Below, piece after piece: positions 48,975 through 57,688 of a stretch of DNA of 64,000 nucleotides (positions are counted from its first letter, which is position 1; every line of letters begins with the position of its first letter). The stretch is taken from positions 744,001 through 808,000 of the forward strand of contig NZ_WQBE01000001.1 in the NCBI RefSeq assembly GCF_013032005.1, written 5' to 3'. Made by a program: the position numbers and the translations under genes. The notes under the pieces were generated by a model that saw nothing but the letters and a program-made list of their open reading frames with translations, did not search any database and was not told where the DNA came from. This DNA comes from Ruegeria atlantica (GTDB taxonomy: Bacteria > Pseudomonadota > Alphaproteobacteria > Rhodobacterales > Rhodobacteraceae).

Positions 48975-49223
48975 ATGTCAAACGCCACTGTAAAAAGCGC
49001 GGCCACGCAAAAAGGCGTGCTGAAAAAAAGCTCTTTGTCTGTTCTGGGGGTCTTTGGCCCGAAATCGGACATGCGGGCCCTTATGCGTATGTCTTCGGGA
49101 CGTGTGAAAGAGGTCAAGCTGGGCAGCCGCGTGTCGTCGGGCACCATCGTTGCCATTGATGCCGACGGCGTAATGCTGCGACAAAGCGGCCAGACCAAGC
49201 GGATCGTCATACCCGGCAGTTAA
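48975..49223 (+). CDS. Small protein resembling a GspC/PilP-like fragment
   Basis: An 82-residue soluble protein. Its C-terminal 50 residues (LGVFGPKSDMRALMRMSSGR, then GTIVAIDADGVMLRQSGQ) follow the pattern of the small beta domain of type II secretion GspC and of PilP pilus proteins. No membrane anchor or secretion gene is present, so a secretion role is not supported. ATG at 48975 is preferred over the longer frame from 48909 because conserved-looking residues begin there. It lies 41 bp upstream of the SDR gene. Confidence 0.62.
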   Translation: MSNATVKSAATQKGVLKKSSLSVLGVFGPKSDMRALMRMSSGRVKEVKLGSRVSSGTIVAIDADGVMLRQSGQTKRIVIPGS

Positions 49224-49264
49224 TCTGTCTTGACGCCCTGCGTGCGGGGGTTCAAACCCCTGTC

Positions 49265-49909
49265 ATGACCGATCAGACCAAAATTGCCCTCGTCACCGGG
49301 GCCTCTCGTGGGTTGGGCGCTGCCCTGGCCGAGGCACTGGCACCCGAATATCACATTGTCGCCGTCGCCCGCACCACCGGCGGGCTGGAAGAACTGGATG
49401 ACCGCATTCGGGCCAAAGGCGGTGCCGCAACCCTGGCACCGATGGATATCGCCGACCCCAACGCCATGGCGACGTTGTGCCGGGGTATCCATGATCGCTG
49501 GGGCAAGGTGGATTTGTGGCTGCACACGGCCGTTCACACCTCGGCCCTGACACCCACGCATTTCATCGACCCGAAAGAGTGGACCAAGGCCGTAAATACC
49601 AACGCCACGGCGACGTCAGTTCTGATCCCCTATATTGCCCCCCTGTTGGGTGAAACCGGCCATGCCGTGTTCTTTGACGATCCGAAAGCCGGTCAGAAGT
49701 TTTACGGCATCTACGGTGCAACCAAGGCGGCGCAGATGGCGCTGGCACGTGGCTGGGCACAAGAGACCAAACGCACCGGCCCGAGGGTTTCAATTGTCGA
49801 ACCTGCCCCGATGCCAACCGCCGTACGTGCGCGATTCCATCCCGGTGAGGATCGCGATGCGTTGACCAGCACGGCAGACGAAGCCGCTCGGATTTTGTCT
49901 TTGCTGTAA
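49265..49909 (+). CDS. SDR-family NAD(P)-dependent oxidoreductase
   Basis: A 214-residue classical short-chain dehydrogenase. The cofactor motif is TGASRGLG (residues 12-19) and the catalytic YxxxK is found in YGIYGATKAAQ (about 145-155), with a usable upstream region for the catalytic serine. The substrate cannot be read. It follows the small GspC-like gene; the rhodobacterial hairpin-plus-repeat element follows its stop codon. Confidence 0.87.
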   Translation: MTDQTKIALVTGASRGLGAALAEALAPEYHIVAVARTTGGLEELDDRIRAKGGAATLAPMDIADPNAMATLCRGIHDRWGKVDLWLHTAVHTSALTPTHFIDPKEWTKAVNTNATATSVLIPYIAPLLGETGHAVFFDDPKAGQKFYGIYGATKAAQMALARGWAQETKRTGPRVSIVEPAPMPTAVRARFHPGEDRDALTSTADEAARILSLL

Positions 49910-49912
49910 GGA

Positions 49913-49962
49913 ATGGCCCTTTGGGCCATGCCTCCGGCGTGAGTATTTGGAAAAAGATGAAG
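49913..49962 (+). repeat. Hairpin plus roseobacter-type intergenic repeat element
   Basis: A perfect 7-bp hairpin (ATGGCCC at 49913-49919, TTT loop, GGGCCAT at 49923-49929) is followed by GCCTCCGGCGTGAGTATTTG and an A-rich tail to 49962. Stretches of this kind are familiar from the 3' ends of many genes in Rhodobacteraceae; this statement is from memory. Only one copy is in this window. It sits at the convergent junction of the SDR and ATPase genes. Confidence 0.55.
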
Positions 49963-49970
49963 CGGGCGGG

Positions 49971-50831
49971 TTAGGCGATGTGCACGCCGTTGCGCCCGGC
50001 CAGATCGACGAAGAATTGCCAAGCCACGCGGCCCGACCGCGCGCCCCGCGTCGCCTGCCATTCGATGGCTTCGGCACGCAGGGTTTCGGCGTCAACCGAC
50101 ACGCCATATGCCCCGCAATAGCGGTCGATCATCGCTAGGTATTCGTCCTGATCACAAGGGTGGAAGCCCAACCACAGGCCGAACCGATCAGACAGTGAAA
50201 CCTTTTCCTCGACCGCCTCAGACGGATTGATCGCGCTGGAGCGTTCATTCTCGATCATATCGCGCGGCATCAGGTGGCGGCGGTTCGATGTGGCGTAGAA
50301 TACGACGTTTTCCGGGCGCCCTTCGATACCCCCGTCCAGCACTGCCTTGAGCGATTTATAGTGCTGGTCGTCATGACTAAACGATAAGTCATCGCAGAAC
50401 AGAATGAACCGGTGCGGTGCGGCACGCAGGTGATTCAGAAGGCGGGCGACTGAGCCCATATCCTCGCGCTGGAGTTCAACCAGCTTAAGATCTGGGAAAT
50501 CCATCTGCAGCGTCCCGTGAACAGCTTTGACGAGGCTGGATTTTCCCATCCCCCGCGCGCCCCAAAGCAACGCGTTATTTGCTTTGAAGCCGGCAGCAAA
50601 TCGGCGCGTATTGTCCAGCAGAGTATCGCGGGACCGGTTGATGCCCACCAGCAAATCCAGATCGACGCGGTTGACCTGCGTGACGGGCTCCAGCCGATCC
50701 GGTTCAACATGCCAGACAAATGCCGGGGCAGCCGCGAAATCGGGCGCGTCCAAAGGGGCTGGTGCCATCCGTTCCAGCGCGTCGGCGATACGGTTCAGGG
50801 CTTGGTCGTCCATTGGGGCCTCCGGCGTCAT
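49971..50831 (-). CDS. AAA+ ATPase, DUF815 type
   Basis: A 286-residue P-loop ATPase. Walker A is GARGMGKSSL (about 88-97) and Walker B FILFCDDLSF (about 135), followed by sensor-1 VVFYATSNRRHL. The length and layout match DUF815 proteins, single-domain AAA+ ATPases of unknown function. ATG at 50831 gives MTPEAPM; a second ATG lies six codons in. It follows tatC on the same strand, separated by a terminator, so it probably has its own promoter. Confidence 0.88.
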   Translation of the reverse strand: MTPEAPMDDQALNRIADALERMAPAPLDAPDFAAAPAFVWHVEPDRLEPVTQVNRVDLDLLVGINRSRDTLLDNTRRFAAGFKANNALLWGARGMGKSSLVKAVHGTLQMDFPDLKLVELQREDMGSVARLLNHLRAAPHRFILFCDDLSFSHDDQHYKSLKAVLDGGIEGRPENVVFYATSNRRHLMPRDMIENERSSAINPSEAVEEKVSLSDRFGLWLGFHPCDQDEYLAMIDRYCGAYGVSVDAETLRAEAIEWQATRGARSGRVAWQFFVDLAGRNGVHIA

Positions 50832-50883
50832 GTCTTGCGCGGTTCAAACCATGTTCGAAGCGGCGCAACAAGGGCCAGACACG

Positions 50884-50910
50884 AAAAAGGCGCGCCGGTT
50901 AGGCGCGCCT
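50884..50910 (-). terminator. Intrinsic terminator after tatC, leftward
   Basis: AGGCGCGCC (50888-50896) pairs with GGCGCGCCT (50902-50910) around a 5-nt loop. The A-run at 50884-50888 becomes T on the minus strand, so it ends the tatABC transcript. Confidence 0.8.
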
Positions 50911-50931
50911 GTTGCATGGTTTTCAGCGGGG

Positions 50932-51807
50932 TTACTTGCTGTCTTCTTCCCGCACGATCTCTTCGTCGGCTTCTTCTTCGTCGTCATAGTAGCCGTCGGC
51001 ACGCAGTTGCTCTTCGCGCTTTTTTTCGACCCGGGCGACGAGGAAGATCGAAATCTCATACAGGCCGTAGACCACCACAAACAGAATAACCTGCGTAATC
51101 ACATCAGGCGGTGTCACCAGCGCGGCCAGTACCAGAATGGCGACCACAGCGTATTTGCGCACCGAGCCCAGCCCTTCGGCGGTAACCAGTCCCGCCTTGC
51201 CCATCAGGGTCAGCAGAACGGGCAGTTGAAAACACAGGCCAAAGGCCACGATAAACTTGATCGTCAGGTTCAGATATTCCTGCGCCGAGCCCTGGAACAC
51301 CACGCTCAGCGGAGCCGCAGTTGCGCCTTCGACCACGGCCTCTCCTTCGGCACCAAATTGCTGGAACCCGAGGAAGAAGTCATAAGCCAGTGGTGTTACG
51401 ACATAGAACGCAAAGCTTGCCCCCAGAAGGAACATGAAGGGCGAGGCCAGCATGAATGGCAGGAAAGCGTTCTTTTCCGATCGGTAGAGGCCCGGCGCCA
51501 CGAAGCGCCACATCTGCATCCCGATATATGGGAAGGCCAAGATAAAGCCACCCAGCAGCGAGACCTTGATAGCAACGAAGAACCCTTCTTGCGGCGAGAT
51601 GAAGATCAACCCGCAATCCTGCCCGCGTTCGGCCAAAACTTCGCACAAAGGGTTCGTAAGGAAGTTGAAAAGCGGCGTGGCCACAGTGAAACAGATGATC
51701 ATCCCGACCAAAAACGCCACGACGCAGTGGATCAGCCGCGTGCGCAGTTCCGCCAGATGCTCGATCAGCGGGGCCGAGCTGTCTTCGATCTCGTCGGTCT
51801 TTGTCAT
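50932..51807 (-). CDS. tatC: Sec-independent translocase subunit TatC
   Basis: A 291-residue inner-membrane protein with six helices. The N-terminus has the typical [14 protein letters not shown] (about 14-27), which binds the twin-arginine signal, and the second helix region includes [21 protein letters not shown] charged C-terminal tail (about 255-291) is rich in Asp/Glu. With TatA and TatB it exports folded proteins, such as the twin-arginine SYLF protein in this window. Start overlaps tatB by 4 bp. Confidence 0.97.
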   Translation of the reverse strand: MTKTDEIEDSSAPLIEHLAELRTRLIHCVVAFLVGMIICFTVATPLFNFLTNPLCEVLAERGQDCGLIFISPQEGFFVAIKVSLLGGFILAFPYIGMQMWRFVAPGLYRSEKNAFLPFMLASPFMFLLGASFAFYVVTPLAYDFFLGFQQFGAEGEAVVEGATAAPLSVVFQGSAQEYLNLTIKFIVAFGLCFQLPVLLTLMGKAGLVTAEGLGSVRKYAVVAILVLAALVTPPDVITQVILFVVVYGLYEISIFLVARVEKKREEQLRADGYYDDEEEADEEIVREEDSK

Positions 51808-52262
51808 GTCTTGCTTTCAGTCTTCAGTGCGGCCTCGGCCTCTTCGGCTTTGGCTAGCGCATCTGCCGCTTCTTTGGCCTTACGCTCAGCCGCAGCACGG
51901 GCAGTTGAGGCCTGAATCTTCTTGGCCTGCTCAGCCCGCTCAGCCGCCAACTTGCCTGTTTCGCTGTCGGGGTCGAACTTGGTGGGATCGATGCTTTTGG
52001 CAACGTCCCGCGCCGCCTCGTTAACGCTGTCCATGGCGGTGCTGACGGGATTGGCGGCTGCGTTCAGACCCTTTTTGATCTCGTTCACGCCTGCCTGATC
52101 CGCGGCCTCGTTCATGGCGCTGCTGAATTCGCGCGCCATACCACGGGCCTTGCCAACCCAGCGGCCAACATTGCGAAACAGAACCGGCAGGTCCTTTGGC
52201 CCCACAACGATCAGGGCAACAATGCCAATGACCAGAAGCTCGGTCCAACCCAGATCAAACAT
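51804..52262 (-). CDS. tatB: Sec-independent translocase subunit TatB
   Basis: A 152-residue protein with one N-terminal helix ([20 protein letters not shown]), the P-K-D-L-P hinge ([13 protein letters not shown]) and an amphipathic helix. A long Ala/Lys/Glu-rich C-terminus follows. It forms the signal-peptide receptor with TatC. It is 6 bp downstream of tatA and overlaps tatC by 4 bp. Confidence 0.95.
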   Translation of the reverse strand: MFDLGWTELLVIGIVALIVVGPKDLPVLFRNVGRWVGKARGMAREFSSAMNEAADQAGVNEIKKGLNAAANPVSTAMDSVNEAARDVAKSIDPTKFDPDSETGKLAAERAEQAKKIQASTARAAAERKAKEAADALAKAEEAEAALKTESKT

Positions 52263-52268
52263 CTGCGC

Positions 52269-52484
52269 TTAGGCCTTGTCTTTGTCGGTCTCGGGCGTGA
52301 CGTCCTTGGCCACTTCGGCAGCGTCCTGCTCCAGCTCGTCCGCGCCTTCTTTGACGCCCTTCTTGAACGAGGTGATGCCCTTGCCCACTTCACCCATCAA
52401 CGAGCTGATTTTACCGCGGCCAAACAGCACCAGCACCACAACGGCGATCAGTAGCAGACCGGGAAGGCCGATATTGTTGAGCAT
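52269..52484 (-). CDS. tatA: Sec-independent translocase subunit TatA
   Basis: A 71-residue pore-forming subunit. One N-terminal helix ([20 protein letters not shown]), the FGRGK hinge and an amphipathic helix ([17 protein letters not shown]) are canonical. ATG at 52484 follows AAGGAGAAG; the longer frame from 52628 is not plausible. First gene of tatABC. Confidence 0.96.
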   Translation of the reverse strand: MLNNIGLPGLLLIAVVVLVLFGRGKISSLMGEVGKGITSFKKGVKEGADELEQDAAEVAKDVTPETDKDKA

Positions 52485-52632
52485 GTCTCTTCTCCTTGTA
52501 CGTCGACGCGTTGCGCCGGGAATGTGATCTGGGTCTGTGTCTACGCCTGCATGGCCCTGCGCAAAAGTGCGCCAGATCATTTCCGCGCTCAAAATTGATC
52601 CGATCACGCAATTTTTGCAGGCTGGCATTTCA

Positions 52633-52656
52633 CAACTGACAGGTTTATGTCAGTTG
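52633..52656. promoter_or_regulatory. Perfect palindrome, putative operator of the ABM/WYL pair
   Basis: CAACTGACA (52633-52641) and TGTCAGTTG (52648-52656) form a perfect 9-bp inverted repeat with a 6-bp centre. It lies 47 bp upstream of the monooxygenase-like gene, and the next gene is a WYL-domain repressor. The tatA gene is divergent with a start 149 bp away. The size suits a dimeric HTH regulator; autoregulation by the WYL protein is inferred. Confidence 0.5.
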
Positions 52657-52703
52657 AAGGGCATTAGGAACAGGGCATCGAAAACTGGTCAACGGAGAAT
52701 CAA

Positions 52704-53009
52704 ATGACCCATGTTGCTGAAATCGTCACCTTCACCCTCGCCAACGGGACAACACCGGAAGAGTTCGTCAAACTCAGCCAGGCGTCCGAGGCGTTCGTCC
52801 GCTCGGCCCCCGGATTTGCCCACCGTCAGCTAAGCCAGGGTGAAGATGGCCGTTGGACCGACTATGTAATCTGGACGAATATGAAGGCCGCCAAGGACGC
52901 AGCGGCGCAATTCCCGCAGCAAACCTTTGCCCCGGCCTTGATGGCCGCGATCCAACCCGACAGTGTCCAGATGCGCCACGAGAATGTGCTATGGAACATG
53001 ACCGCTTAA
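52704..53009 (+). CDS. ABM-like small dimeric alpha/beta-barrel protein
   Basis: A 101-residue protein of the antibiotic-biosynthesis-monooxygenase type fold. It opens with a beta strand (HVAEIVTFTL), then a helix with FVKLSQASEAFVRSAPGFAH, and a strand DYVIWTNMKAAKDAA. Such small ferredoxin-like proteins may be oxygenases, dehydratases or ligand-binding proteins. It lies 21 bp upstream of the WYL regulator, and the palindrome at 52633 is upstream of it. The pair is probably an operon. Confidence 0.78.
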   Translation: MTHVAEIVTFTLANGTTPEEFVKLSQASEAFVRSAPGFAHRQLSQGEDGRWTDYVIWTNMKAAKDAAAQFPQQTFAPALMAAIQPDSVQMRHENVLWNMTA

Positions 53010-53030
53010 ACGCGGTCCGGGCGGCGTGTC

Positions 53031-53702
53031 ATGCGCCGCTCTGATCGTCTGTTCGACATCATTCAGATCCTGCGCGACGGCAAACTGCACCGCGCGCAGG
53101 ATATTGCGGACCGGCTCGAAGTGTCGGTTCGTACGATCTATCGCGATATGGATACGCTGGTGGCCTCGGGCGTTCCGGTCGAGGGTGAACGCGGTGTGGG
53201 TTATATGGTTCGCGAACAAATCACCCTGCCCCCGCTGAACCTGACCCCGGCCGAGCTTGAAGCGCTGAACCTCGGCATGGCCATCGTGGCCGAGGCCGCA
53301 GACCCCGATCTGAAGGCCGCCGCAGAAACCCTGGCCGACAAGATTGACGCTGTACTGCCCACCCAGGTCGTGGCCGAGGCGGACACGTGGAAATTCGCCG
53401 TCTACCCCTTTGCCGACGCTGCGCGGGGGCTGGCGCATATGGCTCCGATTCGGTCCGCGATCAAAACCCGGCAGAAACTGCACCTGTCCTATCGCCGTAT
53501 CGACGGCGTTCTGACAGACCGCACCATTCGCCCTCTTCATATGGAGTACTGGGGCCGCGTCTGGACCCTTACCGCATGGTGTGAGTTGCGCGAAGGGTTC
53601 CGCGTGTTTCGCATCGACCTGATCGAAGCTGTCTCACCCCTACCGGAAATCTTCGCTGACGAGCCCGGCAAAACACTGAGCGATTTCGACCCGCACGCCT
53701 AA
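53031..53702 (+). CDS. YafY-type HTH regulator with WYL domain
   Basis: A 223-residue regulator. An HTH_11-type DNA-binding domain (about 1-60; HRAQDIADRLEVSVRTIYRD) is followed by a linker and a WYL domain (about 135-205), which senses a ligand or nucleic acid. It most likely controls the ABM gene just upstream and itself through the palindrome at 52633-52656. It starts 21 bp after the ABM stop. Confidence 0.9.
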   Translation: MRRSDRLFDIIQILRDGKLHRAQDIADRLEVSVRTIYRDMDTLVASGVPVEGERGVGYMVREQITLPPLNLTPAELEALNLGMAIVAEAADPDLKAAAETLADKIDAVLPTQVVAEADTWKFAVYPFADAARGLAHMAPIRSAIKTRQKLHLSYRRIDGVLTDRTIRPLHMEYWGRVWTLTAWCELREGFRVFRIDLIEAVSPLPEIFADEPGKTLSDFDPHA

Positions 53703-53743
53703 ACCCGGCTGTCAGGTATATGGCCCGAAATGGGCCATTCCAA

Positions 53744-54907
53744 TCACTTCAGATAAGGTTCCGGATCGACGGATTCGAACCCTTTGCGCACCTCGAAATG
53801 GACATAGGAATTGTCCCCACCCCGCAAGGATGCAATCTGCTCGCCTCGGCGCACACGGTCGCCCTTTTTAACCGTGATCTTGTCGACGTTTGCATAGACG
53901 GTCAGCAGGTCGCTGTTGTGTTTAACCACGATGATCGGCACTTGATCCGCATCTGCGGTGATCGCCGCAACGGTCCCGGCTTCGGCTGCCTTTACCGCAG
54001 CTCCCGACTGTCCGGCGATGTCGATCCCTTCATTCTTGCCCTTGTCATAGGTGCGAATGATCGTCCCGGTAACTGGCAATCCCAGGGCAGAACTACTTTG
54101 GTTTGTCGGAGCCTCGGCCGTCACGTCGGGCGCAGGTGTGGCCGGAGCGATCACCTCGTCCGGCAACGGTTGCGTGGCACTTGGCGGTGTCGGCGTGGGC
54201 GAGCCCTGGCCGGGTTGTGTCACATTGCTGGCGGGCACAGCCGCTTGTCTTGGAGCAGGCTGGTTCTTGATCGGGATTAACAGGAACTGATCCTCCCGTA
54301 CGGTAAAGTCCGACCCCAACCCGTTCCATTCGGCCAGCGCATCCACTGGCACGTCGTAAAGCCGTGCAATGGTATAAGCTGTCTCGCCGCGTTTGACCTG
54401 GTGACGGATCGGCTCGGGCCCCGATGCCACAGGGGCCTGTGTAGGCGCGGTCGCAGGTTGGGCGGGCGCCAACGTCGATGTCCTAACCGAGCCATCTGCC
54501 GGCGCCTCATCAATCGCGGTTCCGGCTATCGAGGCGATATCCACCGAACTGGTCGAACTGACCGTGCGCGGCAGGGCGATAACCTCGCCGTCGCGCAATT
54601 TGTCCGTCGGTTTGAGACCGTTGAACACGGCCAACTCTCCCTCGGGCAAACCGACGCGGGCAGCAACCGAGGCGACCGTATCGCCGCGTTGCGCAACGGC
54701 AACCTGATAGTTCGGATAGGTGATGACCCCGCGCGCATCCGGTGCTGGCCGGTTCGCGGTCACCCCTCGCGCGGCATCTGCGGTCGAAAATCCGCCGACC
54801 TGTCCGCGCAGATCGTAGTCCAGCGGGCCTTCGCACCCTGCCAGAATCGCCAAAGCCGCCACACCTGTCACGCAGCGGAGCATCGCTGATTTGGAAACTG
54901 CTCTCAT
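53744..54907 (-). CDS. nlpD: LysM-M23 lipoprotein, NlpD-like
   Basis: A 387-residue lipoprotein (lipobox AGC at about residues 22-24). Two LysM domains (about 65-112 and 168-212) bind peptidoglycan, separated by Ala/Pro/Thr-rich linkers. The C-terminal LytM/M23 domain (about 285-387) is degenerate: the first zinc histidine is Asn (NEGID instead of HxGID), YaH reads YAN, and HLH reads YVH. It is therefore unlikely to cut peptidoglycan and probably activates cell-wall amidases, as E. coli NlpD does. Last gene of surE-pcm-nlpD. Confidence 0.9.
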   Translation of the reverse strand: MRAVSKSAMLRCVTGVAALAILAGCEGPLDYDLRGQVGGFSTADAARGVTANRPAPDARGVITYPNYQVAVAQRGDTVASVAARVGLPEGELAVFNGLKPTDKLRDGEVIALPRTVSSTSSVDIASIAGTAIDEAPADGSVRTSTLAPAQPATAPTQAPVASGPEPIRHQVKRGETAYTIARLYDVPVDALAEWNGLGSDFTVREDQFLLIPIKNQPAPRQAAVPASNVTQPGQGSPTPTPPSATQPLPDEVIAPATPAPDVTAEAPTNQSSSALGLPVTGTIIRTYDKGKNEGIDIAGQSGAAVKAAEAGTVAAITADADQVPIIVVKHNSDLLTVYANVDKITVKKGDRVRRGEQIASLRGGDNSYVHFEVRKGFESVDPEPYLK

Positions 54908-54970
54908 CTTACTGTCCTCAACGCCTGCCCGTGTTTTCCGGGGTTCCGGCGCATGTTGCAGAATATTCTT

Positions 54971-55621
54971 TTACGCCCCGTCCCTGCCAAGCCCTTCTAA
55001 CAAGGGCACGAAACGAACGGGTAACAATTCGTCATAGTCCAGACCGGTCTCGGTCCGCCTGACCCGGATCAGGGTCTGAACCGCATCCGACTGTCCCACC
55101 GGCAAAACCATGATACCGCCGATTTTAAGCTGCGCCAAGAGCGGCCCTGGAGGGTCTTCTGCCGCAGCCGTCACAATGATCCTGTCAAACGGGGCCTGTT
55201 CGGACAAACCAAAGGAGCCATCCGACAGCATCGCGGTGACATTGGTCAGCCCCAGCTCGCGAAACAGCGCACCAGTTTCGCGCACCAGTCGCTTGTGGCG
55301 TTCGACCGTATAGACCCGGCGCGCCAGTTTGGACAGGATCGCCGCCTGATAGCCCGAGCCTGTACCGACCTCTAACACTGTGTCGCGCGGGCGTACGTCC
55401 AGCGCCTGTGTCATTAGCCCCACAACTGACGGCTGGCTGATCGTCTGCCCGCAGGCAATCGGCAAAGGTGTGTCCTCATATGCGCGCTCGGCAAACAGAC
55501 CTTTGACAAAGCGGCCACGGTCGACCTGCTCCATCGCGGCCAGCACACGCGCATCCGTCACCCCGCGCGATCGCAGGGCAAACAGGAACTGCATGATTGT
55601 TTCTGGATCTGGTCCGGTCAT
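54971..55621 (-). CDS. pcm: Protein-L-isoaspartate O-methyltransferase
   Basis: A 216-residue enzyme that methylates isoaspartyl residues for protein repair. The SAM-binding motif is [15 protein letters not shown] (about 78-92). The family block [17 protein letters not shown] (about 57-73) is present. It overlaps surE by 4 bp, the standard surE-pcm pair. Confidence 0.96.
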   Translation of the reverse strand: MTGPDPETIMQFLFALRSRGVTDARVLAAMEQVDRGRFVKGLFAERAYEDTPLPIACGQTISQPSVVGLMTQALDVRPRDTVLEVGTGSGYQAAILSKLARRVYTVERHKRLVRETGALFRELGLTNVTAMLSDGSFGLSEQAPFDRIIVTAAAEDPPGPLLAQLKIGGIMVLPVGQSDAVQTLIRVRRTETGLDYDELLPVRFVPLLEGLGRDGA

Positions 55622-56400
55622 TCGATCGTCTTCAATGCCTCAAGCGCGTCATGCGCCGTCAGATCCGCGCGCATCGGCGTGACCGAGATGTAGCCCGCCA
55701 GATTAACCGCCGCATCCGTGCCCGGCGCGGTTGGATTGTGCTGATACCCACCCTTGATCCACAGGAACCGCCGCCCAGAGGGCGAACTGTGCGGCTCGAC
55801 CGAGAAATGCGTATCGCGGCGATATCCTTGCGGTGCGATCCGGGTGCCCAGAACCTCGCCCGCGGGCACGGGCGGAAAATTTACGTTGTAGAATAGACGG
55901 TAATCGCCCTGCTCGGCCGGGGTCGCGTCCAATATTTTCCGCACTAGACCCGCCCCGAACCGGGTCGCGGCCTCGAACGGATCGTCCAGCCCCAGATTAC
56001 GCGGACCAAAATATTGAGACAGGGCAATCGCCGGGATGCCCTGTAACGCGGCCTCCATCGCGCCACCGACAGTGCCGGAATACAGCGTGTTTTCCGCCGA
56101 ATTGTTGCCCCGGTTCACGCCAGACAACACCAAATCGGGCGGCGCGTCCTTCATCACGTCGTGCAGACCGGCCAGCACACAATCGGCGGGCGAGCCCTCG
56201 GCGGCGAAACGCTGATCACCCAGTTTGGCGACCATCATCGGATGGGTATAGCTGATGCAATGGCCGACACCCGATTGCTCGAACGCAGGTGCAACCACCC
56301 AGACTTCTCCGTCGGGCCCAGCTAGATCGGCGGCAATCGCCTCAAGCGTGATCAGGCCCGGCGCGTTGATGCCGTCATCATTGGTCAGAAGAATACGCAT
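55618..56400 (-). CDS. surE: 5'/3'-nucleotidase SurE
   Basis: A 260-residue nucleotidase that dephosphorylates nucleoside monophosphates during stress. The N-terminus [15 protein letters not shown] carries the metal-binding DD pair; the conserved GVNRGNN (about 93) and [11 protein letters not shown] motifs follow. ATG at 56400 is chosen because the family starts exactly there; the longer frame from 56466 is spurious. It is co-translated with pcm. Confidence 0.96.
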   Translation of the reverse strand: MRILLTNDDGINAPGLITLEAIAADLAGPDGEVWVVAPAFEQSGVGHCISYTHPMMVAKLGDQRFAAEGSPADCVLAGLHDVMKDAPPDLVLSGVNRGNNSAENTLYSGTVGGAMEAALQGIPAIALSQYFGPRNLGLDDPFEAATRFGAGLVRKILDATPAEQGDYRLFYNVNFPPVPAGEVLGTRIAPQGYRRDTHFSVEPHSSPSGRRFLWIKGGYQHNPTAPGTDAAVNLAGYISVTPMRADLTAHDALEALKTIE

Positions 56401-56521
56401 TTGCCCCATCCACCGCAGCGTTTTGACCTTGATAGACCCGCCCCCGCGCGGCGGCAAGCAAAGCACGCCTGCAATCTGAGGCTTTCGCGCACCACTTGAG
56501 CCTAAACTACGTTTTCAGGCC

Positions 56522-57643
56522 CTAAATGGGGAAAACAAAGCACCGATCCCGGCGAATGGTCAGCCACATGACCCGTCCCGGATTTGGCACGAAAACATTC
56601 GGCACCGTGGCCTTCAGAACGGAACCATCATGGTCCATGCGGAACTCGACCAGGCTTTCGTTGCCTAAGAACCGCGCTCTCTCGACCGTGCCGCGAGCCG
56701 CAACGCCATCGGTTGCCGTGGGCAGCGGGCCTTTGCCATTGCGGTCAAAGTCCAACCGCACGTGCTGTGGCCGGAATACAATTTCAACATCTGTGCCGTC
56801 GGGAATGCCCGGCGCTAGAAACTGACCAAAGGGTGTATCGGCCAACGCTCCATTCACTTGCGCTTGCAACACGTTCACATCACTAAAAAATGCCACAGCC
56901 GCTTTGTCAGCCGGACGGGTATAGACGTTGTAAGGCGCACCTTGCTGCACGATCTTGCCGCGGCGCATCAGTGCGATCTCATCAGCCATGCGCATCGCCT
57001 CTTCGGGCTCGTGCGTCACCAACACAACGGCGGCATCTTCTTCCTTGAGGATCGCCAGCGTCTCATCCCGAATACCGTCGCGCAGCCGGTTGTCGAGGCC
57101 AGAGAACGGCTCGTCCATCAGCATGATCCGTGGACGCGGGGCCAGTGCGCGGGCCAGAGCGACACGTTGTTGCTCGCCCCCGGACAGGTGATGCGGGAAT
57201 TGGTCGATGAAGTGGATAAGATCAACTTTGCGCAGTAACTCATCAACGCGCGCGCGCTTTTCTTCTTTATGCCCCGTCAGGCCAAAGGCCACGTTGTCGG
57301 CAACACTTAAATGCGGAAACAGCGCAAAATCCTGAAACATCAGGCCGATCTCGCGGCGTTCGGGCGGAACCCGGAACACGGTGTCGCAGATCAGCTTGCC
57401 GTCGACATAGATCTCACCGGATTCCTGCATCTCAACCCCTGCGATCATGCGCAACGTGGTCGACTTGCCGCACCCCGAAGGCCCAAGCAGGCAAGTCACT
57501 TTCCCTGCTTCAACCGTCAAAGAGACGTCGTCAACTACAACCCGCCCCTCGTACCGTGCGTTAAGATTGCGAATTTCCAGACGAGGAGGAGTTACGTCTA
57601 TTGTCACCGATGGGCCTCGTTGCCTTTTCCCGATCGAATTCAT
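56522..57643 (-). CDS. ABC ATPase, FbpC/PotA type
   Basis: A 373-residue ATPase of the iron(III)/polyamine/sulfate importer group. Walker A GPSGCGKST (about 53), signature LSGGEQQRVALARAL (about 152), Walker B IMLMDEPFSGLD and switch LVTHEPEEA are intact, and a TOBE-like C-terminal domain follows (about 290-373). No permease or binding protein is adjacent, so it stands alone. The substrate cannot be fixed. The first 15 residues are extra compared with the family and a later GTG could be the start. Confidence 0.88.
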   Translation of the reverse strand: MNSIGKRQRGPSVTIDVTPPRLEIRNLNARYEGRVVVDDVSLTVEAGKVTCLLGPSGCGKSTTLRMIAGVEMQESGEIYVDGKLICDTVFRVPPERREIGLMFQDFALFPHLSVADNVAFGLTGHKEEKRARVDELLRKVDLIHFIDQFPHHLSGGEQQRVALARALAPRPRIMLMDEPFSGLDNRLRDGIRDETLAILKEEDAAVVLVTHEPEEAMRMADEIALMRRGKIVQQGAPYNVYTRPADKAAVAFFSDVNVLQAQVNGALADTPFGQFLAPGIPDGTDVEIVFRPQHVRLDFDRNGKGPLPTATDGVAARGTVERARFLGNESLVEFRMDHDGSVLKATVPNVFVPNPGRVMWLTIRRDRCFVFPI

Positions 57644-57688
57644 CGGGCTTAGGCGGGGATAGCAACCCCGCCCGTCCGGTGCAAGTGA

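Noticed and set aside
50527..51915. Plus-strand frame of 462 codons over the DUF815 ATPase and tatC
   Set aside because: It is antisense to two conserved genes and one terminator and shows only low-complexity Ala/Gln/Arg sequence.
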